A stretch of DNA of 64,000 bases from Eleginops maclovinus (taxonomy: Eukaryota; Chordata; Actinopteri; Perciformes; Eleginopidae). Position 1 is the stretch's first letter, and each line of letters starts with the position of its first letter. Below, piece after piece: positions 55,244 to 64,000 of this stretch. Position numbers and translations under genes: made by a program. Below the pieces are notes generated by a model. The model saw only the letters and a program-made list of their open reading frames with translations. It ran no database searches and was not told the DNA's origin. The stretch spans positions 4,782,546 through 4,846,545 of the forward strand of contig NC_086360.1 in NCBI RefSeq assembly GCF_036324505.1, given 5' to 3'.

Positions 55244-58200
55244 ATGCTTCATGTGTCTCTTAACTTCCAGTGTGGTGCCTTCACTGTCCTGCTTTCCCAC
55301 ACTACTGTCTTCCTCGCCCTGATACAATCATGTAAGTGAATCACATAGATCCCTGATACATGTTGTGCTGGAAATACAGTATGCCATAAATTATGTGTTT
55401 TGTGTATTCTGCTTTTACTGCCGGTAGTACAATCACAATATTTTTTGTTTTAGGTCATTCTATTGTGAGTGGTCCATCTCAGCCAATAGTGGCAATAGTT
55501 GGTGAGGACATCATTATGCCGTCCCAACTGATCCCGGTCATGGATGCCTTTGACATGACTGTGATGTGGGGCAGACCTGGCCTGGTCCCAGAGTTTTTCC
55601 TTACGTGGAGTGTGGGTGAGAGTATAAAACATCCATCCTACAAAGGAAGAATATCTCTGTTCACTGAGGAGCTGAGGCACGGAAACGTTTCACTGAAGCT
55701 CTCCAACGTGAAAAGATCTGATGAGGGGACATACAGATGCTTCCTTCCAGAGTTAGATGGATCCACTTATGTTAAGCTTGTTGTAGGTAAGTGAGCTTAT
55801 TCGTTTTTTCACTCTAATTTATGATTTTCATTTGAACTAAGCAAGAATTTGGTTATTATATTCCCCTGGCATGCAACGCTAGGGAGACGACAACTAAATG
55901 GAAGTTTTAATCATTTCTTTCTTCTTCATGCCAAACGTATCATGGCTGTCTTTAAAACAAAACTGTCTTTAAAACGAAACATTTCTGTTAAAGTAGTTAT
56001 TATATCATTTTGGACGGTTAATCGATTTTTATATGCCAACCTCAAAGTTTGCATCTCAAGAGCTCCCTTGACTAAAGCCATTGGTATTTTTCCACTGGAT
56101 TTTCAAATATGGCCGAAAATAATATCTGTGGCAGACACGTATTTACGATACTTACACCTTAAGTTTAACAGGACATTCCGACATACAGTACCATTCAAAC
56201 ATTGGAAACACATTCTCATTTCATGTTTTTATTTATTTTAATATTGTTCTATGTCACCACTTTTATAACACTTGAATGCAAATGCAAGAAGTAAAATGCT
56301 AACGTTAGGCTATGCGTGATGGTCTTCAGTGCTCTCTTTTAGTTATGTGTTAGCAAACGCTGTTTTTAAGTCACATCATCTAAATAGACTGGAATTGCTA
56401 AAATGCTAACTCCTTTCAGGGTTCAGCACTCATTACCCAACTACTCTATTAAAGGAAATAAGAACAACATTAAAAGCTGATGGAAAAGATGTTCAATAAT
56501 GTATGTGTATGAGGTTAGGTGATTTTACGCTACCTTTGTCCAGAGACGAATGATACTTCAGTGTTGTAGCTGTTAAGCTAGTTTGCCAGACAAGCTAACA
56601 ATACCACTATTATAAAAGTTGAAGGGTAATTGCCAGAAGTAACAAAGCTAAAGTTAGTCTATAAACAAAATGCATTGCAGCCCCATAGCAGAACATCTCC
56701 AACGCTAAGCCAAAGATGTCTAATGTTCAGCTTGATGACTTTAACTAGTCTCATATAATCATTTGTTAGCCACCATGGTTTTCATAAAAAAACCCTTGAA
56801 GCTTCAGACATTAACAAGTGGGGTATTTAATGACGTATCTGTTTTGTCAAACCATGAACATCTTGTTGGCTTGTGTTACCACAGACCTTATTTTAGGCAT
56901 CTAACCTAATTCAAAAAACAACTTACTTTGAAAAGAGGGAACACAGCAGTGCTGCAAATGCTAACTTCTGGTTTAAGACTCTAAGAGCTGATCAGTACTC
57001 TGCGTGTATGAAGTAAAGTAATACTTTGCTTACAGGAGAATTATTTTAAACCAATGCTGTAGCTAGTAGCCAGTGTTAGTTAGCCAGGCACGCTAACATT
57101 AGCATGTCTGCTCGATGACCCTCTTTCAAAAACGTTGAAATCCTCCTTCTTTAGGTGCCGTCTCCTTGCCTGTTGTCAACGTGACTAAAACCATGCGTGA
57201 AGTGGTTCTACAGTGTGAGTCTGAAGGCTGGTATCCACAGCCTGAGGTGTTGTGGCTGGACGCTGAGGGAAAGCTCCTCTCTGCTGGACCTACAGAGACG
57301 CTCAGGGGTCCTGAGGCCCTCTACACCGTCAGCAGCAGAGTGACTGTGGAGAAGAGACTCAGCAACATTTTCACCTGTAGAGTCCAACAGCGGGACATCA
57401 ACCAGAGCAGGGAGACACACGTCCATGTTCCAGGTTATTAAAGTTTATGTATTTCAGATGTGATCATTTACAGATCTTATATAACTCATAATCTGTGGTT
57501 TACTATTTCAGATGATTTCTTCATGGTCCCAAGTTCTCCTGGTTCCCAACATATTATTATTGGTTCTGTTATTGGCTCTGTGCTGGCAATTCTTGCCATT
57601 GGCCTTGTTGTTTGGAAATGGAGACAAAAGAAATTCAGTAAGTAACAACCACATTTCCCTTCTTTCTTAATGTTTAATATACTGCTGATGCTCTTCGATG
57701 AAGTAGTTTTGTTAAAAACTGCACTTGTAACCGAGGATAAACGGATTAGAATTATGTGGACAGAGGTCACTGTGAGTTTGTTTTATTATTATCTTTTTTT
57801 CAGATTTTCTGGTTCATACAATCATTGACATTACATATAAATATGCTCTTTCAGCCTTCTGTAGTTTTACAGAAATTAATTATAATAATAATTCCAAAGA
57901 TATGTGTAAAATCTCTACATTGCTGCTTCAGATTAAAGACAGGGCTGCCCCTCTCTCACTGTAAAAATGAACGAGGACTGTGAAAACGACACTGTGCATG
58001 CACAGAATATTGTTTTTATTCAATGTGTACGGCAAAAAAATAATCACAAGTGGGATAGAGCGTTTGCAGCCCCATTGAAACATCTCATAATTCAGAGCTG
58101 ATTGGCTGTAAGTGTGTGTGCTGCGAAAAGTGTAGTTATGATTAGGAGGTGAGAGAGCTTAGATTACATCAGCCCGCGTTAAATGATACAACAATTAAAT

Positions 58201-60692
58201 GAAAGAAATTGATCATCTAATGGTGCTTTGGTGACTGAAAGTATATTTTATGTCATATTTGTTGTTGATTGTGTGTATTTTGCCTATAGTCCTGCTGGTT
58301 CGATTGATTAGCCGTTTTTTTCGGTTTAAAACTATCATGGACAATGTGAATCCACTCCTCCACAGTAGGTTCTCCTGGGTTTAATTTACTTTAACTAAAA
58401 TAAATAATTTGTAAGTCAAAAACTCACAGCATGTCAGGAATACAAAGTATTATTGAAGAAGGTTGAAGCAATTTATATCAAATTGTCATTTTAAGGATGA
58501 AATATTCCTTAATATGCAATTAAACTTTGATCAGTTTCTCCTGCTTCTCTATTCAAACAGAAAACAAGAGGGGGAGCCCTGAAGACGGACTGGAACAGAC
58601 ACAGGAAGAAAAGACGGTCACATCTACAAGTGATAACACAGGATTTCAGGTCGTAATGGAAGCAGAAGGAGAACGTGCTCCACTTTTGGCGGGAAGAGAA
58701 GAAGATCATGTGGGCAACAGAGGAGGGGAGGAGATCAAATCTGAAAGTGAACATAAAGATAACACACCCCAAAATCAGTGCGTGACAAAACCACACATGG
58801 ACAGGACAGAAGGAGGCAAGGCAGCAACATCTGTAAATCATGAACAAGTACCTTTTGTTCCTAAAGAAGGAGGAACAGACACAAATCAGGACATGATAGG
58901 AGGACAAGGGAAAAGTGACGCAGCCAAAGGTGAAGGAGGGCAGACAATAGTAAAAGACAACGTAGAATCAGGACTTCCGCTGGTTAATACAGAAGGAGAG
59001 AAAGAGCAGCAACAAAATGTCCATCATGATCAGGAGGTACAGGAAGTAGAAGAGAAACACCAAGGGATGATGACCTTTGAAGGAAATTCAGATATTCCGT
59101 CAAAGACAGCAAAGAAAAAGAACAAACGCAAGACAGCAAAAAAAGGAGGTTCTGAACAGAGGAAGCAACAGGAGAACTGGAGTGAACCAATGCCACCAGA
59201 GGCAGAGAGAACCAGAGTGGAGAATCAATCTGAGATACAGAATGGAGGAGAAACAGAGAAAAAGGAGACAGTGTTTACCTTTAGAATGGGCAACCAACAT
59301 GTTTTTGAAGACAGAAGACTGAAGGGAGGCGAAGCAGAAGAGGATGAGAAAGAAGCACATCAAAAGGGAAACCAGAGCAACATTCACAGTTCATCCGAAA
59401 TGAGAGTAGAAAACCAAAGGGTGGAAGATGAACCGAAAGTAGAGAATAAGAGGACAGTTCAAGAGACGCAGAACAGAAAAGACGCAGAGAAGGAGAAGAT
59501 ACCACTAAAAACACCAGAAGAAGTCAAACTAACAAGAGATTCCAGCAAACAAGAGGCAGGTCATGAGGAGAAGAAAGGTAAGGACGAGAGGGGAAACCAG
59601 AGGAACGTCAGGAGAATGACAGAAAGGGAAGCTGAGAACAAAAAGGAACCAATCGATAAGAAAGTGGAGGACACGGAAGAAAAGGTCTGTCCATCAGTCA
59701 GTAGGGAAGTAACACATAAGCCAGAATTCCAAATAAATCAACTAAAAAGCGGACATCAACAGGACACATCTGTGATGAATCTGGATGAAACCAAAGAGGA
59801 GCAAGGACTATCCAAAAAGTGTCAAGAGAGACAAACAGAGGGGTTACAGACTGACAACAGAGCTGACAAGAAGAGACAAGAGGCCCAGCAGCAGGCAGCG
59901 CAACAAGTAGATGAGGATAAGAAAGGAATAGATGAGAGGGGAAACCAGAGGAACGTCAGGAGAACGACAGAAAGAAAAGCAGGGAGCCAACATGACAAGA
60001 ACAGGACAGAGGAAACGCAGGTGGGTGAATCAGTCAGGAGAAAAGTATCAGAAAATCTAAATGTCAAAGGGAATCAAGGAACAGCAGAGAGACAAAACTG
60101 TAATCGTCCAGAGGACAGTGAGCTCCAGGCAGGGAATCTACAGGAGGACACATCTCTGATGAACCAGGAAGAAAACAAACAGCAACCAGAGCATCTCACC
60201 AAGAGGAGGGAGTGGGAAAAAAGACGGAAGGGTTTTCAGAGCGACAAAGGAGCTGACTTCAATGAAACTCCAGAAAACAAAAAGATCAGAGGGGAGGTCC
60301 AGCAGCAGGCGGGGGGACAAATGGACCAAATGGAAGGAATCAGAGAGCAGATAGAGGATAACACCAACACAGGGAGAGAAGTTCAAGGTCAGGAAGAACA
60401 GCATGTGCAGCTGATGGAGAATGATGGAAGAAAACAATTAATAGCCAAAAGAAGACTAAAACAGCAACATAAAGAAGAGAAAAAGCCTCAGGTGCATCAG
60501 AGACATACTTTCCAGAAGAAGAATCATGAGGCAGAAGGCAGTGATCAGACACAGGATATTTCCCAAAAGCTGAAATATGAAGAAACACTTATGGAAGTGA
60601 ATACATCACAGGATCAAGCAGCTCAAGAAGGCCAAGATGTGGTGATGGACTCTCAGGAAGGAGACGAAGATATGGAAGATGAAGACTTGTGA
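55244..60692 (+). CDS. Butyrophilin-like Ig-superfamily membrane protein with giant charged tail
   Basis: Single-pass type I membrane protein, probably an immune-cell surface regulator. Exons: 55244-55331 (signal peptide), 55454-55786 (V-type Ig), 57155-57433 (second Ig, ESEGWYPQPEVLWLD), 57512-57637 (transmembrane, IIIGSVIGSVLAILAIGLVV) and 58561-60692 (tail); all phases fit, 985 residues. A 75-bp in-phase exon at 58290-58364 is optional. In the V domain the expected first Cys (usually LPC in this family) is Ser (IIMPSQL), while the second (TYRCFLP) is kept; the second domain has both. The tail of about 710 residues is Glu/Lys/Gln-rich, probably disordered or coiled, with internal repeats (DERGNQRNVRR at 59583 and 59931), in place of the B30.2 domain of typical butyrophilins. 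An upstream UTR exon lies near 52060-52154. The exact orthologue is unknown. Confidence 0.82.
55787..57154. other. Intron 3 of the butyrophilin-like gene (counting the UTR exon), no other gene
   Basis: A 130-codon frame at 55849-56241 has no motif and is not supported. GCTAAC/GTTAGC-rich text at 56270-57110. Confidence 0.6.
58290..58364 (+). other. Possible extra exon of the butyrophilin-like gene
   Basis: TTTTGCCTATAG| precedes and |GTAGGT follows a 75-bp stretch, phase 1 on both sides, encoding ILLVRLISRFFRFKTIMD and further residues. It would add 25 residues after the transmembrane exon without breaking the frame. Confidence 0.45.
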
Positions 60693-60794
60693 AGCTTTTG
60701 ACAAACAGTGAATAAGAAGCAGAGATAACGTTCAATCAGAATTGGTTTTAATTGGGTTTACACATGAGTTTGCTTTGCTATGTGATGCATACAA

Positions 60795-60881
<87 letters not shown>

Positions 60882-61360
60882 TGGTGGTGGTGGTGGTGGG
60901 GGGGGGGGGTGGGCGGGGTTTGTCAGGACACCGGTGTATGAAGAGAGAGTGTTTGTGTACCATAAATTAAAAACGTAAACCATCCTAATTATCAGTTAAG
61001 TTGTCTTATTTTGAGTCAGGTTTAACAGGGGAAACATTGCAAACAAAGACCACAGTGCAAACAGCATCAGCAGTAAAATGGAAAACACACATTACTGCAG
61101 AATCAATATCATATTTAAACACTTTTACTACACAACTTTACTTTACTTTACACATCTTTATTTTGCTTCCATGCCTTTAGTTCAGTAAGGTTTTAAATCC
61201 AACATCTAAATATGGTATTTTCACACTGTGGTACTAGTTTGTTTTCCTGCTGTAAAAGATTTGAATACTTCTATCTCCAGTCTTTGTCTGGGTTCTTTGT
61301 CTTCATATTTCGCACACTGGAGATTCACGAGAAGTCAAACTTTGCCCTGTTGTAAATAAA
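60693..61360 (+). other. Probable 3' UTR of the butyrophilin-like gene
   Basis: Follows the TGA at 60690-60692; an AATAAA at 61355-61360 may end the transcript. Confidence 0.4.
60798..60910. repeat. (GT)n, (GGT)n and G-run composite
   Basis: About 82 bp of GT repeats pass into GGT repeats and then about 12 G bases, just after the butyrophilin-like stop codon, in its 3' UTR or immediate flank. Confidence 0.95.
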
Positions 61361-61410
61361 AACCTAGGCTTTTATAACAGCTTATAAAAGACAGAGTGGT
61401 TGACACATGG

Positions 61411-61925
61411 TAGAGGTGGGAGGAGTACTCAGATCTTGAGTAAAGTAGAAGTACCAGAGTGTAGGAATACTCTGTCACATTAAAAGTCCTGCATTCTAAA
61501 TGTTCCTCCAGTGAAAGTAGAAAGTACTCTCATCTAAATGTACTTAAAGTAGCGACAGTAAAAGTAGTCATTGTTTGATTGGTCCATTTCAGAATAATAT
61601 CTCTGATATGTTTTATAGTTATTGATCATTAAAGTGTTCTCAGAGCTGGTAAAGGTGCAGCTAGTTTGAATGGCTTTGTATACTGCAGGGTAGCTGCTGG
61701 ATTTACTGCAGGTGAACTAAAGTCTGATTTAAGGGCTGATTATATTTACCATCATTAATCCAGATCTGTAAAGGAACTAAAGGGATTTAATAAATGTAGT
61801 TGAGTAAAAGTACATGATTTACCTCTGAATTGTAGTGGGGTAGAAGTAGCATGAAATGGAAATACTCAAGCAAAGTACAAGTATCTCTAAATTGTACTGA
61901 AGTACAGTACTTCATTCAGAACATC
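61411..61925. repeat. hAT-like MITE
   Basis: Begins AGGTGGGAGGAGTACTCAG; homologous in reverse to 43680-44168 (for example GTATACTGCAGGGTAGCTGC). Confidence 0.7.
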
Positions 61926-62086
61926 CTGAAATGTGATTTTTTTACATTCACATCACATGATTACCCTATATTTAGTGTTTTTTAAATTATAATTCCTGAT
62001 AGTCTTGAGGTTTTACCAATTACATTGTGCCTTCTGCACTGTGCATTCAGCGTGTTGTGCAACGAGGCCTGGAACGTGAACGCATC

Positions 62087-62181
62087 TTAAGTTTATTATA
62101 GGTGACCGGAAGAGCAGACTCCGCCCCTCTGCCTCTGATATTTGGACTTGAATCTGACCTCAGAAACCTTCAGAAATACAG
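62087..62181 (+). other. Non-coding first exon of the tandem paralogue
   Basis: Same sequence as 52060-52154, with the donor AATACAG|GTATGG at 62181. No coding exon is inside the window. Confidence 0.5.
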
Positions 62182-62470
62182 GTATGGAGATGTTTTAATT
62201 CATGTATCGTTATCGTGTGTTTGGTTTGGGCTCGATATAAACAATATATTTTATTTGTGATAAAAGAGGTCATCCTCCGTGTGGTCTTCTCAGTGCCAAG
62301 TGCCTTGGGAGTGGAACATGTACCAACGGAGTTCGTAGAAAATAATACAGATGTTATAATGGGTTCAATATCTATATTTCATCCCGGTCCCTACACCTCC
62401 TAAAATGCAGGATAGTTTGAGATTCAAATAGATTTATTTCTGTATTTTTCTGTTTATTTATCGCTAACAT

Positions 62471-62482
62471 GAAAGTGAAACT
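62471..62482 (+). promoter_or_regulatory. Interferon-stimulated response element-like site, copy B
   Basis: GAAAGTGAAACT, identical to 52444-52455, in the same place relative to exon 1. Confidence 0.45.
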
Positions 62483-64000
62483 AAACCTCAAACACAAAGT
62501 GATAGTGTATTTACGGCCAAATTGTTCACTTTATTCAGTTTATATGATCGTATATAAGTACATATCACATAAGATACCTCAAGTTTAGGCATGGATTCAC
62601 GCTCCAGCTGTGATTGCAGTTTTAAACGTGTGCGTTCATCAGCATGTATGTTAATGAGCAGCAGAGAGCGACACTGTGTGGAGGTTGATGAATTAATATC
62701 ATTCATCTCAAGATTTAATGTGAAGAACGTTTAGCTATACTCGTATGGATGTATTTTCATGTTATGGTATTGGGGAAATATTGTACTTTTCACTGTGCAT
62801 TTGGTAAGTAAATTCAAATTAACGGCGAATAAAAGATGATTTATTGTTTAAAGTTTATGATCAAAATTGACAAATAACCAATGTTGGAAGAAGAAATTAA
62901 ATTCAAAGCGTATTGTCGTGTGCACAGTGTCTACAGTGTAGATAGGGAAATGCAAATTAAGTCCCATGCTCCTCCAACAATGCTACATTATACAGCTCCG
63001 CAAAGAATGATGACACCACTCCAAATGTTTGTTAAATCTTTATCTCTACATGTATGGCAGCCATTCCAGTGTCTGTTGAACTCCAACACAGAGATAAGTG
63101 TCACTAGTTTATAGAATACAATAATACAAACAAATCCTTTAATTCAAGGACATACCTTTAAATAATAAAACAAGAGAAAATGATAATGCTGAAGTGGTCT
63201 CTATATAGGACATAAAACAAATAAAACCAATAAAATAGTTTTTAAAAAACTGACAAAATAAAATATAAACAGTTTAAAAAGAAGTCTACACGTAAATGGA
63301 ATATGATGTAAAAATAAATAAATGTAAGATGCAATGTACTTGAGTAAAAATTAAAATTACAAAGTAGGTACAAATACTTTGGACCTAAAATACTTTATTA
63401 GTAAAATCAAAATGTTACTCATGTAAAAGTACAAAAGTATTAGCATCAAAATATACATAAAGAACCAAAAGTAAACACACTCATTCTGCACAATGGCCCA
63501 CTTCATTATAAGAAAGTACTATGCAGCATTGATCTTTAAACGTAGTTCCATTATGGTTATTATATTATATAAAAGCATTGTACAGTTGTAGACGGATAAT
63601 ATTGACCAAGTGTAGATAGTAGTATAGCATTGAATTAAACCATCATCTGCGTATCATGTTTTCATAAGTAACGAGTGTAAAATAAATATAGTGAAGTAAA
63701 AAGGACAATATTTGGCTCTCAAATGTAGTGGAGTAGACGTATAAAGTTGCATTTAATTGAAATACATTAATCAAGTACAAATATGTCCAAAAAGTATGAT
63801 ACATATAAAATGACGATGATAAAATGAGCCTCGCTAATTATATTAATGCATCATTCATAATCATTTAATAGAAAATAACAAAAATGTGTGCCTATATGTT
63901 TCTACTTCTACTTTAGAATGGTTACTAACTAAACATTTTAATGCAGGAAATACCGTGGTATTGCTTCTTTATATCTAATCTTCTAACACGGTTGCATGTT

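Larger units (their letters stand above)
61947..64000 (+). repeat. Segmental duplication, copy B (start of a tandem butyrophilin-like paralogue)
   Basis: Near-identical to copy A over exon 1 and flanks, more diverged further right, and still matching at the window end (AGGAAATACCGTGGTATTGC near 63946). Coding exons of the second gene would lie beyond 64000. Confidence 0.85.

Noticed and set aside
55849..56241. 130-codon frame in the butyrophilin-like gene intron
   Set aside because: AT-rich intron sequence without motif or splice support.

Overview
The window looks like nuclear DNA from a ray-finned fish, probably a percomorph-type teleost. It holds spliced vertebrate genes with GT-AG introns, long CA/GT and CATC microsatellites, Tc1-like, hAT, TTAA-type and CACTA DNA transposons, and an L2/CR1-group LINE. 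There is no bacterial or organellar content. All calls come from reading the sequence; no database search was run.

Layout. (1) 1-2326: the last three coding exons of a discoidin-domain receptor tyrosine kinase, DDR2-like, with a dead Tc1-like element in one intron. (2) 3151-7249: intergenic, no gene recognised. (3) 7250-17841: a 10.6-kb DNA transposon with terminal inverted repeats (TIRs) of about 250 bp and a 6-bp target-site duplication (TSD). It carries two convergent, fully spliced and apparently intact genes: a 399-aa DDE integrase-type transposase (minus strand) and a 238-aa protein ending in a RING-like zinc finger (plus strand). A LINE, a hAT element and a hAT-type MITE are nested inside. 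(4) 17892-19983: a hAT-type element broken by a solo LTR. (5) 22179-32517: a 10.3-kb CACTA (EnSpm-like) transposon with a zinc-finger transposase interrupted by one in-frame TGA, and a second, intact spliced gene for a PB1-like protein. (6) 34176-34867: a TTAA-flanked MITE, followed by repeat-rich intergenic DNA. (7) 42999-50052: a complete seven-exon lysyl oxidase gene. (8) 52060-60692: a butyrophilin-like immunoglobulin-superfamily membrane protein gene whose cytoplasmic side is a charged tail of about 710 residues instead of a B30.2 domain. (9) 61947-64000: a second copy of that gene's promoter, first exon and intron 1, so a tandem paralogue probably starts here and continues past the window end.

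How the parts relate. The host genes (receptor kinase for collagen, collagen/elastin cross-linking enzyme, immune-type membrane protein) all run on the plus strand and share no evident pathway beyond the extracellular-matrix link between DDR and LOX. The most unusual content is the pair of large transposons. Each pairs a transposase with a second conserved, spliced accessory gene, and both accessory proteins have an N-terminal region that may be a ubiquitin-like/PB1-like fold. In each element at least one gene is uninterrupted, which suggests recent activity.
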